From: Fructobacillus papyriferae
Lineage (GTDB): Bacteria > Bacillota > Bacilli > Lactobacillales > Lactobacillaceae
NCBI RefSeq assembly: GCF_018437225.1
Contig: NZ_JAAMFI010000001.1
Coordinates: 186,001-250,000, forward strand
DNA length: 64,000 bases
Direction of reading: 5' to 3'
The notes below the pieces were generated by a model that was given only the letters and a program-made list of their open reading frames with translations, made no database searches and was not told the origin of the DNA. How positions within the stretch are numbered: the stretch's first letter is position 1; every line of letters starts with the position of its first letter. Below, in pieces: positions 51,506 through 60,866 of this stretch. The position numbers and the translations under genes are program-made.

Positions 51506-52258
51506 ATGTCAGTAGACAAGGAAGAGCGCTTGCAGAAAGTGATCGCCCAAGCGGGGATTGCTTCTCGGCGGGCAGCTGAAAAATTAATAACAGAGGGACG
51601 TGTGTCGGTTAATGGCCAACAGACGTCAAAACTTGGTACGAAGGTGACCAGCGCCGATGAGGTCAAAGTTGATGGCGTGCCGCTGGATGGTTCTGAGAAA
51701 AAAGTCTATTACCTGCTAAATAAACCACGCGCCGTTGTCACGACAGCTTCTGATAACAAGGGCCGGCAAACCGTCGTTGATTTGTTGGCGGATGTTGATG
51801 CTCGAGTGTATCCAATCGGTCGTTTGGATTACGACACCACCGGCGCCTTGATCATGACAAATGATGGGGATTTGGCGAACCAATTGATGCACCCGAAAGG
51901 GCGAGTTGATAAAGTGTATACTGCAAAAGTCAAAGGGATTGCTAAGCTTGAAGATTTAGCGCCTTTGAAGGGTGGTATCATGTTGAACGGAAAAAAGACG
52001 GCTCCTGCTCGTGTAGCCATTGAAAGAGTGGATCAAGATCGAAAAGTTTCGTTTATCACCTTGACCATTCATGAAGGGCGCAATCACCAAGTAAAAGACA
52101 TGCTCCAAAAGGTCGGTTATCCGGTTGAGAAGCTCCGCCGTGACCGTTATGCGTTTTTGGATTTGCTTGGGTTGCAAGCCGGTGATTATCGTGATTTGAC
52201 GCACGATGAAGTCAAGCGTTTGAAGAAAGGTGACTACCGTTACATGCGCCGTAAATAA
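51506..52258 (+). CDS. rluB: 23S rRNA pseudouridine synthase RluB-type
   Basis: Modifies uridine in helix 89-90 of 23S rRNA. 250 residues: N-terminal S4 domain (RLQKVIAQAGIASRRAAEKLITEGRVSVNG) and the RsuA/RluB catalytic domain with GRLDYDTTGALIMTNDG carrying the catalytic Asp and the HEGRNHQVKDML motif. ATG 51506 has AAAGGAG upstream, 10 bases after scpB. Confidence 0.93.
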   Translation: MSVDKEERLQKVIAQAGIASRRAAEKLITEGRVSVNGQQTSKLGTKVTSADEVKVDGVPLDGSEKKVYYLLNKPRAVVTTASDNKGRQTVVDLLADVDARVYPIGRLDYDTTGALIMTNDGDLANQLMHPKGRVDKVYTAKVKGIAKLEDLAPLKGGIMLNGKKTAPARVAIERVDQDRKVSFITLTIHEGRNHQVKDMLQKVGYPVEKLRRDRYAFLDLLGLQAGDYRDLTHDEVKRLKKGDYRYMRRK

Positions 52259-52305
52259 GTTTTATTATTTAAGAATAATGAACGCGAATATGGCATTAGT
52301 TGCTC

Positions 52306-52331
52306 AGCACCCGTTCGTGGTGCTTTTTTAT
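52306..52331 (+). terminator. Rho-independent terminator after rluB
   Basis: AGCACC, loop CCGTTCG-type, GGTGCTTTTTT. Confidence 0.8.
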
Positions 52332-52342
52332 TAGCTGCGCAA

Positions 52343-52370
52343 TTGCCTTTTTTTATAGATATGCTAAACT
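52343..52370 (+). promoter_or_regulatory. Promoter of the ribU transcript
   Basis: TTGCCT (52343-52348), 16-base spacer, TAAACT (52365-52370). The palindrome GTTCAATAAATTGAAC (52378-52393) lies at the predicted start of transcription. Confidence 0.6.
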
Positions 52371-52395
52371 TAATTATGTTCAATAAATTGAACAA

Positions 52396-52525
52396 AAACT
52401 TCGGGGTCGGGTGTAAGTCCCAACCGGCGGTGATGCAGCATGAAAGTTGACAAGCCCGTGACCTGCTTTAGCAGTTGATTTGGTGAGATTCCAGAGCCGA
52501 CCGTATAGTCGGGTATGAAGAAGTT
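52396..52525 (+). promoter_or_regulatory. FMN riboswitch (RFN element)
   Basis: The conserved RFN core is easy to read: GGGGTCGGGTGTAAGTCCC, ACCGGCGGTGATGCAGCAT, AGCCCGTGACCTGC, GATTTGGTGAGATTCCAGAG and CCGACCGTATAGTCGGG. The closing stem pairs AACTTC (about 52397-52402) with GAAGTT (about 52519-52524). With FMN bound it should shut off the riboflavin transporter gene downstream. Confidence 0.97.
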
Positions 52526-52545
52526 TAAAGACAGTCTTTTTTGGC

Positions 52546-52587
52546 TGGCCTTTATTTTGCCCCGCGTGAGATTAAGGCCATTTTTTT
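52546..52587 (+). terminator. Riboswitch-controlled terminator
   Basis: TGGCCTT (52546-52552) pairs with AAGGCCA (52574-52580), then TTTTTTT. It is the expression platform of the FMN riboswitch, so control is by early termination. Confidence 0.88.
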
Positions 52588-52610
52588 ATGGTCAAAAAAG
52601 GAGAAGAAAC

Positions 52611-53198
52611 ATGACAAATCACGCGACAAAACGAATCACGGGTCTGGCTGTTCTAACCGCCATTTCCTTTGCTTTGACGATCTTTCCAAAGATCGCCATC
52701 CTGCCTTCGGCAAGCTTTTTGAAAATCGACTTTTCAATTGTGCCGGCTTTTCTGGCATTATCCTGGTATGGCCTTGGCTCAGCCGGCTTAGTTTTTCTTT
52801 TGCGGACGGTTCTCAAGCTGATGCTTTTAAATGAAGGGGTCAATACCTATATTGGCATGCCAATGAACTTAATTGTTGGCTTTGGCTATCTTTTAGCCGT
52901 TGCAATTTTGGCTGATTTGCTAAAGACAAGGGTCTCAAACAAGACGCTTTGCAGGGTGCTTTCTTTTAGCGTAGCCACTGTCTTCATGGGCGCTTTAGGC
53001 GTTGTGACGAACGTCGTTTGGGGAATTCCGCTTTACTCAGCACTTTCACACTTTGATATTGCCAAATTGATCGGAACAAACGTTTACTTGTGGGGGATGG
53101 TATTGCCGTTTAACTTGCTCCAAGGTGCTCTTTGGTCCGTGATGAATACGTTGGTTGAGCATGCTTTAACACCTTTTAAGAAAAGGTTTAGTGCTTAA
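52611..53198 (+). CDS. ribU: Riboflavin ECF transporter substrate-binding subunit RibU
   Basis: Membrane S-component that binds riboflavin and works with the shared ECF energising module. 195 residues, six hydrophobic helices; the family segments ALTIFPKIAILPSASFLKIDFSIVPAF, FLLRTVLKLMLLNEG and GIPLYSALSHFDIAKLIG are present. ATG 52611 follows AAAGGAGAAG. The FMN riboswitch ahead of it fixes the substrate with high confidence. Riboflavin import fits a cell that lacks its own riboflavin synthesis. Confidence 0.95.
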   Translation: MTNHATKRITGLAVLTAISFALTIFPKIAILPSASFLKIDFSIVPAFLALSWYGLGSAGLVFLLRTVLKLMLLNEGVNTYIGMPMNLIVGFGYLLAVAILADLLKTRVSNKTLCRVLSFSVATVFMGALGVVTNVVWGIPLYSALSHFDIAKLIGTNVYLWGMVLPFNLLQGALWSVMNTLVEHALTPFKKRFSA

Positions 53199-53268
53199 GA
53201 AAAGGTTATCAAACACCGTCGTCATTTCGTGTTAGACTAAAAATACGAAGAAATTGGAGGGAAAACCA

Positions 53269-53766
53269 ATGAATAACGAAGGTGCGGTTCTTTCACGTAA
53301 GAACCGGTTTGATAAAAAACAGTCAAATAAAAAGCAGGGTGGTGAGAAGAACTACGGTGGCTTGCTGATCTTCTTGGTCTTCTTGTCCATGTTCTTGTTG
53401 GCCTCAGCACCAGTTTATGGCATGATGAAAAATCAGCCAAAGTTGACCAAGACAACAACGTCTTCTTCGAAGTCAACGCATAAGCAAAGTCAACAAGGAA
53501 CAAGTCAAAAAGCTGCTATGTCAGATGACGATGCAGACAGCGCCCAATCATCAAGTGACGCAAGCTCTTCTTCAGCCGTTGCATCACAAAATCAAGATGC
53601 TGCGCAAGCAGAAGACGAAAGTACCGCCGTCTTAGCTGCTGGCCAGACTTTGTACAACTTTGCCATTACGCACAATACATCGCCAGCTAATATTGTGAAC
53701 TTGAACCCTGGTTTGACCGTTCAAAATTATTCACAATATGCCGGTCAATCATTGAAGATTAAGTAA
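53269..53766 (+). CDS. LysM-domain membrane-anchored protein (SAG1386/EF1546 type)
   Basis: A 165-residue protein: basic cytoplasmic N-terminus (about 25 residues), one membrane helix (LLIFLVFLSMFLLASAPVYG), a Ser/Thr/Asp/Gln-rich linker of about 65 residues, and a C-terminal LysM domain (GQTLYNFAITHNTSPANIVNLNPG) that should bind peptidoglycan. GGAGG precedes the ATG at 53269. No LPXTG or cleavage site is seen, so it is held by the single helix. Its place ahead of cmk is common in lactic acid bacteria. Confidence 0.88.
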   Translation: MNNEGAVLSRKNRFDKKQSNKKQGGEKNYGGLLIFLVFLSMFLLASAPVYGMMKNQPKLTKTTTSSSKSTHKQSQQGTSQKAAMSDDDADSAQSSSDASSSSAVASQNQDAAQAEDESTAVLAAGQTLYNFAITHNTSPANIVNLNPGLTVQNYSQYAGQSLKIK

Positions 53767-53788
53767 CCGAAAGTAGTAGTAATTTACC

Positions 53789-54469
53789 ATGACAAAACCC
53801 GCCTTTTTTCAAGTTGCGATTGACGGACCAGCTTCTGCTGGAAAGTCCACGATTGCCAAAATTCTCGCTAGCCAACTTCACTTTGTTTATGTGGACACGG
53901 GGGCGATGTATCGGGCAGTGACCGTTGCAGCCAAGAAGGCGGGTCTTTCTTATGAAGATGAGGCTGGCATCACAGCACTTTTACCCGATTTGACGATTGA
54001 ATTCAAACCAGGAAACCCCGTCCAGCAAGTCTTTTTGAATGGCGAAGAGGTGACCGAAGCAATCCGTTCGACTGAAGTCACCAACAACGTTTCCTTGGTT
54101 TCTTCCTATCAGGCAGTTCGAACAGCCATGACCGACAAACAACGGGCCATGACGGAAGAAAATCCGGTTATCATGGACGGCCGTGACATCGGAACAACCG
54201 TTTTGCCAAACGCCCAAGTCAAGATTTTCCTGATCGCCTCGGTCGACGAACGAGCCGAGCGTCGCTTTAAGGAAAATAAAGAAAAGGGCATGCAGGTTGA
54301 TCTCGAGACCTTGAAGAAAGAAATCAAGGCCCGCGATTACAAGGATTCGCACCGCGCCATTTCACCATTGACTAAGGCAACAGACGCGATCGAGGTTGAT
54401 ACAACGGGCATCGGAATTGAGGATGTTGTCGCTAAAATTAAAGCCATCATCGAAGAGCACCAAAGCTAA
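53789..54469 (+). CDS. cmk: Cytidylate kinase
   Basis: Phosphorylates CMP and dCMP. 226 residues; P-loop [16 protein letters not shown] at the N-terminus, [12 protein letters not shown], the long CMP-binding insert, [12 protein letters not shown] and lid [18 protein letters not shown]. The ribosome site before the ATG is weak. A hairpin (AAGAGCACC / GGGGCTCTTTTT) overlaps the stop region and may end transcription. Confidence 0.95.
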   Translation: MTKPAFFQVAIDGPASAGKSTIAKILASQLHFVYVDTGAMYRAVTVAAKKAGLSYEDEAGITALLPDLTIEFKPGNPVQQVFLNGEEVTEAIRSTEVTNNVSLVSSYQAVRTAMTDKQRAMTEENPVIMDGRDIGTTVLPNAQVKIFLIASVDERAERRFKENKEKGMQVDLETLKKEIKARDYKDSHRAISPLTKATDAIEVDTTGIGIEDVVAKIKAIIEEHQS

Positions 54470-54582
54470 TGGGGCTCTTTTTATTTACAGTTGAAAAGTA
54501 AGGCCAAGACCTGCTAAAATAAATTCAATAAGTGTGTGAATCGTCTTTTTAAAAAATAAGTGCAAAGGCGGCAAGTTCTGTT

Positions 54583-54610
54583 TTGACTTTTTTCTAAATA
54601 ATACTAGGAA
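54583..54610 (+). promoter_or_regulatory. Candidate promoter of rpsA
   Basis: TTGACT (54583-54588), 16-base spacer, TAGGAA (54605-54610); the -10 is weak. The region 54470-54671 between cmk and rpsA holds nothing else I can read apart from the cmk end hairpin. Confidence 0.4.
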
Positions 54611-54671
54611 AAAAGGAGCAGCTCTGATAAAATACTCTTATAAGTGTAAATGTAGGAGGACGTTTGACGTC

Positions 54672-55862
54672 ATGAATGATACTAACAGCGAATTACTAGC
54701 AGCTCTGGAAAGTGCTGATCAAATTAAGGTAGGCGATGTCGTAACTGGTGAAGTTTTGGCCATCGACAACGATAACCAAGCCGTTATCGGTTTGCATACC
54801 GGTGAAGAAGGAGTTGTGCCAGCGCGTGAGTATTCAGACGATCGTAGCGTCAACTTGGCCGACGACTTGAAGGTCGGAGACTCAATCGAAACGGTTGTTG
54901 TTTCGAACGTAACGTCTGACAAGGAAGGGGTTGCCTACCTCTTGTCAAAGAAGCGTTTGGAAGCACGTAAGGCATGGGAAAAGCTCTCATTTGCCGAAGG
55001 TGATGTTGTCGACGCCACAGTATTGAACGCCGTCCGCGGTGGTTTGATTGTTGACGTTGCGGGCATCCGCGGATTTGTTCCTGCCTCAATGGTTGCAGAA
55101 CGCTTCGTATCTGACTTGAACCAATTTAAGGGACAAGACATCAAGGCTGAAGTGATCGAAATCGATCCAGCCAAGGCTCGTTTGATTTTGTCACGTAAGG
55201 CTGTTGCCGCACAAGAACGTGCTGAAAAGTTGCAAGAAGCCTTCTCACGTCTTACGGTTGGCGAAGTGGTCGAAGGAACAGTTGCTCGTTTGACTGACTT
55301 CGGTGCATTCGTTGACTTGGGCGGCGTTGATGGTTTGGTTCACGTTTCTGAAATCTCACACGACCGTGTGAAGAACCCAGCCGACGTATTGTCAAAGGGT
55401 GAAAAGGTTAACGTTAAGATCTTGGCCTTGGACACTGAACGTGGCCGCATCTCATTGTCAATCAAGGCAACGCAACCAGGACCATGGGACGAAGTTGCTG
55501 AAAAGGCACCTGCTGGTACTGTTCTTGAAGGAACGGTTAAGCGTGTCAAGGACTTCGGTGCATTCGTTGAAATCTTCCCTGGTATCGAAGGGTTGGTTCA
55601 CGTTTCACAGATCTCACACAAGCGTGTTGAAAACCCAGCTGACGTTTTGAAGTCAGGTGACAAGGTGAAGGTACAAGTCTTGGACGTTAAGCCACAAGAA
55701 GAACGTATCTCATTGTCAATGAAGGCTTTGGAAGAAAAGCCTGCTAACAAGCGTGAAGATCACGAAGATTCACACGGTGCTTCACGTGCCGACGTTGCAG
55801 CTTACCAACAAGACGATGAAGGTGCCGCTACTTTGGGCGACATCTTTGGCGACAAGTTGTAA
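54672..55862 (+). CDS. rpsA: S1 RNA-binding protein (ribosomal protein S1 homologue)
   Basis: A 396-residue protein made of four S1 domains, the Gram-positive form (six in E. coli). The two last repeats are the clearest (VVEGTVARLTDFGAFVDLGG near residue 200 and GTVLEGTVKRVKDFGAFVEI near residue 285). GAGG followed by a long spacer of 13 bases precedes the ATG. The C-terminal 35 residues are charged. Placed between cmk and der as in other lactobacilli. Confidence 0.94.
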   Translation: MNDTNSELLAALESADQIKVGDVVTGEVLAIDNDNQAVIGLHTGEEGVVPAREYSDDRSVNLADDLKVGDSIETVVVSNVTSDKEGVAYLLSKKRLEARKAWEKLSFAEGDVVDATVLNAVRGGLIVDVAGIRGFVPASMVAERFVSDLNQFKGQDIKAEVIEIDPAKARLILSRKAVAAQERAEKLQEAFSRLTVGEVVEGTVARLTDFGAFVDLGGVDGLVHVSEISHDRVKNPADVLSKGEKVNVKILALDTERGRISLSIKATQPGPWDEVAEKAPAGTVLEGTVKRVKDFGAFVEIFPGIEGLVHVSQISHKRVENPADVLKSGDKVKVQVLDVKPQEERISLSMKALEEKPANKREDHEDSHGASRADVAAYQQDDEGAATLGDIFGDKL

Positions 55863-55870
55863 GATGACAT

Positions 55871-55898
55871 AAAAAGGCTGGCTTGCCAGTCTTTTTTT
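55871..55898 (+). terminator. Rho-independent terminator after rpsA
   Basis: AAAAAGGCTGG, loop CTTG, CCAGTCTTTTTTT. Confidence 0.85.
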
Positions 55899-55920
55899 AT
55901 TGAAAAGAAAGGAGCAGATT

Positions 55921-57231
55921 ATGGCAGCACCAGTTGTAGCTGTTGTCGGCCGACCAAATGTCGGTAAGTCAACGCTCTTTAATCGAATTGTTGGGGAACG
56001 AATGGCCATTGTCGAAGACATGCCAGGAGTGACCCGTGACCGTCTGTACGCTCGTGCTGAGTGGTTGAACTTTGACTTCCGTGTCATTGACACGGGTGGT
56101 TTGGAAATGGGAAATGCACCCTTTTTGACCGAAATCCGCGGACAAGTTGAAGTGGCCATTGATGAAGCGGACGTGATCGTCATGGTTGTTTCCGGACGAG
56201 AAGGCTTAACGGCCGATGATCAAGCCGTCGCTAACTTGCTTTACGGAACGGACAAGCCCGTTGTTTTGGCCGTTAATAAGGTGGATAATCCGGAGATGCG
56301 GGCTGATATCTATGACTTTTACTCTCTTGGCTTAGGCGATCCTTACCCTGTTTCTGGTTCTCACGGGATCGGGTTAGGGGACGTCTTGGACCAAGTGGTC
56401 AAGCACTTCCCAGACGAAGCTGCTGTGCAAGATGACGAAGCGGTGCGCTTCTCCATCATCGGCCGTCCAAACGTTGGAAAGTCATCGATCGTAAACGCCA
56501 TTTTGGGCGAAGATCGAATGATTGTCTCAAACGTCGAAGGAACGACTCGTGACGCCATTGACACGCGTTTTATGACGCCAGAAGGGGACGAGTTCGTCAT
56601 GGTCGATACGGCCGGAATTCGTAAGCGTGGAAAGGTCTACGAGAATACGGAAAAGTATTCCGTGATGCGCGCCATGAAGGCCATTGACGACTCTGAAGTC
56701 GTTTTGATGGTCCTGGATGCTGAGACGGGAATTCGTGACCAAGATACGCACGTAGCAGGCTATGCACACGATGCCGGGAAGGCCTTGGTCATCGTTGTGA
56801 ACAAGTGGGATGCGATTGAAAAAGATACGCACACGATGCAAGACTTTGAAAATGTCATTCGGGAACGTTTTAAATTCTTGGATTACGCGCCAATTGTCTT
56901 TGTCTCGGCTAAGACCAAGCAGCGTTTAGACCGCTTGCCAGACCTGATTTTGTCGGTTAATGAAAATCACCAAAAACGGGTGTCATCTTCCATGTTAAAC
57001 GATGTTTTGATGGATGCTTTGGCCACCAATCCAGCGCCGTCGGATAATGGCCGTCGCTTGCGTGTTTATTATGCAACCCAAGTGGCGGTGGCACCGCCGA
57101 CAATCGTTGTCTTTGTCAATGATGTCGAGTTGATGCACTTTTCATATCAGCGTTTCTTAGAGAACCAAATTCGGTCTGCTTTTGACTTCTCAGGAACGCC
57201 AATAAAGCTGATTATTCGGCAACGAAAGTGA
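55921..57231 (+). CDS. der: GTPase Der (EngA)
   Basis: Tandem-domain GTPase for 50S subunit assembly, 436 residues. Two G1 motifs ([13 protein letters not shown] near residue 8 and [13 protein letters not shown] near residue 183), two DTGG/DTAG switch II motifs, NKVDNPE and NKWDAIE, and a C-terminal KH-like domain. ATG 55921 follows AAAGGAG. Confidence 0.97.
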   Translation: MAAPVVAVVGRPNVGKSTLFNRIVGERMAIVEDMPGVTRDRLYARAEWLNFDFRVIDTGGLEMGNAPFLTEIRGQVEVAIDEADVIVMVVSGREGLTADDQAVANLLYGTDKPVVLAVNKVDNPEMRADIYDFYSLGLGDPYPVSGSHGIGLGDVLDQVVKHFPDEAAVQDDEAVRFSIIGRPNVGKSSIVNAILGEDRMIVSNVEGTTRDAIDTRFMTPEGDEFVMVDTAGIRKRGKVYENTEKYSVMRAMKAIDDSEVVLMVLDAETGIRDQDTHVAGYAHDAGKALVIVVNKWDAIEKDTHTMQDFENVIRERFKFLDYAPIVFVSAKTKQRLDRLPDLILSVNENHQKRVSSSMLNDVLMDALATNPAPSDNGRRLRVYYATQVAVAPPTIVVFVNDVELMHFSYQRFLENQIRSAFDFSGTPIKLIIRQRK

Positions 57232-57355
57232 TTTTATCGGTCAATTTTGTGAAAAATACATTTCAAGTATTAAATTCATTGTTTTTCCTACACATTTTAA
57301 TTTAGTTGTGCTAAGCTTGTCATATGGAAGTTGCTACGGTAGCGTTCCCAGCCTG

Positions 57356-57384
57356 TTGACGGTTGTCACATCAGCAGGTATTCT
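57356..57384 (+). promoter_or_regulatory. Candidate promoter of hup
   Basis: TTGACG (57356-57361), 17-base spacer, TATTCT (57379-57384). The same stretch can also fold as CCTGTTGA / TCAGCAGG, so it may instead be a leader hairpin of a transcript starting further upstream. Confidence 0.45.
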
Positions 57385-57412
57385 AAATTAATTTTTTGCA
57401 AGGAGATTAGGA

Positions 57413-57688
57413 ATGGCAAACAAGCAAGAATTGATCGATTCAGTCGCAATGAAGACTGGTTTAACTAAGAAGGATGCTGATAAGGCTGTTGCAGCCGTAT
57501 TGTCATCAATTGAAGACGCTTTGAAGAAGGGCGAAAAGGTTCAATTGATCGGCTTTGGTAACTTCGAAGTACGTGAACGTGCTGCCCGCAAGGGACGTAA
57601 CCCACAAACGAAGGAAGAAATCCAAATTCCTGCATCAAAGGTTCCTGCATTCAAGCCTGGTAAGGCCTTGAAGGAAGCAGTCAAGTAA
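57413..57688 (+). CDS. hup: DNA-binding protein HU
   Basis: Histone-like DNA-bending protein, 91 residues. [24 protein letters not shown], the beta-arm [20 protein letters not shown] and the end [16 protein letters not shown] are typical. AAGGAG precedes the ATG. Codon use shows high expression. Confidence 0.97.
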   Translation: MANKQELIDSVAMKTGLTKKDADKAVAAVLSSIEDALKKGEKVQLIGFGNFEVRERAARKGRNPQTKEEIQIPASKVPAFKPGKALKEAVK

Positions 57689-57698
57689 AACCTTCTAG

Positions 57699-57726
57699 AA
57701 GACACCCATTGGGTGTCTTTTTTTTG
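57699..57726 (+). terminator. Rho-independent terminator after hup
   Basis: AAGACACCC, loop ATT, GGGTGTCTTTTTTTT. Confidence 0.92.
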
Positions 57727-57760
57727 TACCAGTCGATCTTTGTGAATGCTCGTGAATTTG

Positions 57761-57788
57761 TTGACAAACTATGTCATGATTGTATAAT
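57761..57788 (+). promoter_or_regulatory. Consensus promoter of nox
   Basis: TTGACA (57761-57766), 16-base spacer, TATAAT (57783-57788): both boxes match consensus. TTTGT/ACAAA arms surround the -35 and GTGAAT is repeated directly just upstream (57742 and 57752 area). Confidence 0.88.
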
Positions 57789-57829
57789 TGACTTAACAAA
57801 TGTAACCAAAAAGCCCAAAGGAGTTATTC

Positions 57830-59170
57830 ATGAAAGTAGCAGTTATTGGTGCAACCCACGCTGGTGTCTTCTCAGCTAAGCAGATCAAGGCTGAACACCC
57901 GGATGCAGTCATCGATGTATTCGAAAAGAACGATACGGTTTCCTTCCTCTCTTGTGGAATTGCGCTTTGGATTGGAGACCACGTGTCTTCTCCTAGCAAG
58001 ATGTTTTATGAATCACCTGAATCCATGGCTAAGCAGGGCATTGCCATGCACATGGGGACGGAAGTAACCGAAGCTGATTTGGAAAAAAAGCACTTGGTCT
58101 ACAAGGACTTGGCTTCGGGCATGGAAACGGCTGCTGATTACGACAAGATCGTGATCACGACTGGATCAAAGGCCATCAAGCCTAACTTGCCAGGAATCCA
58201 TTCCGACCGTGTCTTTGACTCGAAGAATTGGCAAAACGCCAATGACTTGAAGAAGGTGACGCCAGAGATTAAGTCAGCCATCGTGATTGGTGCCGGTTAT
58301 ATTGGTGCTGAATTGGCGGAACAATTGTCCGTTAACGATAAGCAGGTAACGCTAATTGATGGGCTGGACCGTGTTTTGGCCAAAAATACGTCAGAAGAGT
58401 TCTCATCGGTCTTCCAAGCAGAATACGAAAAGCATGGCGTACAGCTAGCTTTGGGTCAAATGGTTCAGTCTTTTGAAGAAACAAACGATGGCATTAAGGT
58501 AAAAACCGATAAGGGCGAATACGAAGCCGACATCGCGATTTTGGGGATTGGTTTCTTGCCTAATACTGGACTCTTCAAGGGTCAGGTCGACATGTTGCCA
58601 AATGGTGCTATCGAAACGAACCAATACATGGAGACATCAGTGTCTGGAGTCTTTGCGGCTGGTGATTCTGCGACGGTCTTTTATAACCCGACACAAAAGT
58701 ATGACTACATTCCATTGGCCACTAATGCGGTTCGTCAAGGGGTTTTGGTTGGTAAGAACATTGCACACCCCACTGTGGCTTATCAAGGTACGCAGGCAAC
58801 CTCTGCCGTTGAACTGTACGATTTGGCTTACGCCGCTACTGGTTTGACTGCTGAAAGCGCGGCGATGAAGGACGTGGACGCAGAATCCGTGACGATTGAA
58901 GAAGATTATCGGCCAGACTTTATGTTGAGTACAACACCGGTGAAGGCTTCCTTAACATGGGAAAAGAAGACGCGCCGGATCGTTGGCGGGGCCTTTATGT
59001 CCAAGCACGACATTTCACAGGCTGCTAATGTGGTGTCCTTGGCTATCGAGAATAAAATGACAATTGATCAATTGGCGATGACGGACTTTTTCTTCCAGCC
59101 CAATTTTGGTCAACCTATTAACTATGTGTCATCTGTCGCAATGGCAGCAGCTGCTAAGGCGTCAAAGTAA
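57830..59170 (+). CDS. nox: NADH oxidase, FAD-dependent, water-forming type
   Basis: Flavoprotein disulfide reductase family, 446 residues. FAD site VIGATHAGVFSAKQIK, the single redox Cys42 in SFLSCGIALWIG, NADH site AIVIGAGYIGAELAEQLS, second FAD motif VFAAGDSATV (near residue 277) and the C-terminal dimerisation domain. The single cysteine in this context is the sign of water-forming NADH oxidase, although a coenzyme-A or peroxide-specific relative is possible. It regenerates NAD+ with oxygen, which matters much in heterofermenters. Strong promoter and own terminator. Confidence 0.92.
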   Translation: MKVAVIGATHAGVFSAKQIKAEHPDAVIDVFEKNDTVSFLSCGIALWIGDHVSSPSKMFYESPESMAKQGIAMHMGTEVTEADLEKKHLVYKDLASGMETAADYDKIVITTGSKAIKPNLPGIHSDRVFDSKNWQNANDLKKVTPEIKSAIVIGAGYIGAELAEQLSVNDKQVTLIDGLDRVLAKNTSEEFSSVFQAEYEKHGVQLALGQMVQSFEETNDGIKVKTDKGEYEADIAILGIGFLPNTGLFKGQVDMLPNGAIETNQYMETSVSGVFAAGDSATVFYNPTQKYDYIPLATNAVRQGVLVGKNIAHPTVAYQGTQATSAVELYDLAYAATGLTAESAAMKDVDAESVTIEEDYRPDFMLSTTPVKASLTWEKKTRRIVGGAFMSKHDISQAANVVSLAIENKMTIDQLAMTDFFFQPNFGQPINYVSSVAMAAAAKASK

Positions 59171-59200
59171 AAAAAGCCGGACGGATTGTCCGGTTTTTTT
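59171..59200 (+). terminator. Rho-independent terminator after nox
   Basis: AAAAAAGCCGGAC, loop GGATT, GTCCGGTTTTTTT. Confidence 0.92.
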
Positions 59201-59305
59201 GTTTGATTTAACAAAGGCTTTCATGAGGACTACAATAGACATGACAAAGAGGGCTGGAAGCGTTTGGACCGCTTCAGACCCTTTGAAAGATTAAGGAGAA
59301 AATTC

Positions 59306-59827
59306 ATGCAACAATATCGAAACGAACGGAATTGGTGGACGATTGCCGCGGGTGCTTTGTTCATCATCATTGCCTTCATTATGATTAGCCAACCCTTGGC
59401 TAGTCTGCTTTCATTAACTTTTTTGTTCGGAATACTGGCCGTTGTACATGCTGTGATATTGGCTTACGAGGCATTGACCGATCGTCGACAATTAGCAGGT
59501 AATTCTGGCTGGTTAATGGCCACCTTTATTTTAGACATTGTCATTGCTTTCATCTTTTTGTTCCATTGGGGCGTTGGAATCTCGACTATCGGGGTTTTCT
59601 TTGCCATTTGGTTTATTTGGGATGCGATTTTTGAAATCTACATGGCTCGTTCAGTTCGCGATCTTTCTAGAACACGTGCTTTCTGGACGACGGTTCTTGG
59701 TGGCCTCTCCTTGTTTTTTGGCTTTATCTTATTATTCTCGCCAATGTTGGCTGCAGTAGCCATGGTGATGCTGGTCGCCTTTTATTTGTTGGCGTTTGGG
59801 ATGTTGCTGTTGTTCCGCGCATGGTAA
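59306..59827 (+). CDS. HdeD/DUF308 family membrane protein
   Basis: A 173-residue protein made of six hydrophobic helices in three hairpins (WWTIAAGALFIIIAFIMI, LLSLTFLFGILAVVHAVIL, TFILDIVIAFIFLFHW and so on), the pattern of the HdeD family linked to acid or other stress in enterobacteria. No catalytic motif. ATG 59306 follows AAGGAG. It follows nox after 135 bases; the long gap with a terminator suggests separate transcription. Confidence 0.86.
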   Translation: MQQYRNERNWWTIAAGALFIIIAFIMISQPLASLLSLTFLFGILAVVHAVILAYEALTDRRQLAGNSGWLMATFILDIVIAFIFLFHWGVGISTIGVFFAIWFIWDAIFEIYMARSVRDLSRTRAFWTTVLGGLSLFFGFILLFSPMLAAVAMVMLVAFYLLAFGMLLLFRAW

Positions 59828-59847
59828 GTCGAAGAAGATCATATAGT

Positions 59848-59884
59848 AAAAAAAGACTGAAGCAAAACGCTTCGGTCTTTTTTT
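59848..59884. terminator. Bidirectional terminator
   Basis: AAAAAAAGACTGAAGC, loop AAAAC, GCTTCGGTCTTTTTTT between convergent genes. Confidence 0.9.
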
Positions 59885-60761
59885 ATTGCATTAATTCAGT
59901 GATTGTGGTCAAAATTTCCTCTTTCATCGCTTGAACTAAAGGATCGGTTGATGAAGAGGGATTCGTTAACAAACCGAGGTGACGAAAATAGTGCTTCTCG
60001 AATGGAAATGCGCGCACTTCGCCAGATAATCGTGTTAGCGCCAAATCAGGTAAGATTCCCCAACCGAGTCCGGCTTCGACCATTGCCAGAATGGACTGGT
60101 CATCAATCGAGTAATTGATGGCTTGTGGCTTGACATCTAATTCGTCTAGGGTTGCTTTCGTATCAGAATCATAGTCGGCTCGCTGCAAAATAAAGTGTTG
60201 GTTCGTTAAGTCGGCCTGGGCAATTGAGTGGCCGTTTTTTGGTACAAAGTCGCGCTGGGTGAGGCATTTGATTTCATCATCAATCAAAAAAGTTGATTCG
60301 ACCCGGTTGCTAGCCGGATAAGCGGAAAAGCCGAGGTCAAGGCGACCTAAAGCGACACCTTGTTCGATTTCTTTAAAAGAACCCTGAAAAACGGTAATAT
60401 TGACCTCTGGGTATCTTTTTTTGAAGTGGCGGATGATACTTGGCAGCCAAGCGATACAAACAGAGGAAATGGCCCCAATTCGAACCGTGCCACCAGCTAA
60501 GCCAGCCAACTTTGCAGCACGGGAGTGGATTTGCCGATCTTCGTTTAAGAGCCGTTCGACGATTGGCAGGAGTTCGTTGCCGCCTTGAGATAAGACCATT
60601 TCAGAACGGTTTCTGATCAAAAGCGGGAAGCCGAGCTCGTTTTCCATATTGGCTATCGCGTGAGAAACGGCCGAAGGGGTGATATTCAACGCCAGTGCTG
60701 TTTTTTTGAATGAGCCTGTTTCGGCGACGGAGGCAAAAATTTGGTAGGTAAAGATTTTCAT
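59883..60761 (-). CDS. LysR-family transcriptional regulator
   Basis: A 292-residue regulator: N-terminal winged helix-turn-helix (FASVAETGSFKKTALALNITPSAVSHAIANMENELGFPLLIR) and a LysR substrate-binding domain (GTVRIGAISSVCIAWLPSIIRHFKKRYPEVNI). It faces away from an amino-acid permease gene 105 bases apart, the classic arrangement for a regulator of its neighbour; an amino acid or its product is a likely co-inducer. ATG 60761, with GAGGAAAA before it. Confidence 0.92.
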   Translation of the reverse strand: MKIFTYQIFASVAETGSFKKTALALNITPSAVSHAIANMENELGFPLLIRNRSEMVLSQGGNELLPIVERLLNEDRQIHSRAAKLAGLAGGTVRIGAISSVCIAWLPSIIRHFKKRYPEVNITVFQGSFKEIEQGVALGRLDLGFSAYPASNRVESTFLIDDEIKCLTQRDFVPKNGHSIAQADLTNQHFILQRADYDSDTKATLDELDVKPQAINYSIDDQSILAMVEAGLGWGILPDLALTRLSGEVRAFPFEKHYFRHLGLLTNPSSSTDPLVQAMKEEILTTITELMQ

Positions 60762-60866
60762 GTTTTCCTCGTTGAAAAAAATTCACCTTAAATTGAAAAG
60801 GTTTAGTTTTACTTATTTACAAAGTCAGTATAAACTACAAGAGAGGAAATGCAAAGGAGTATTTGT

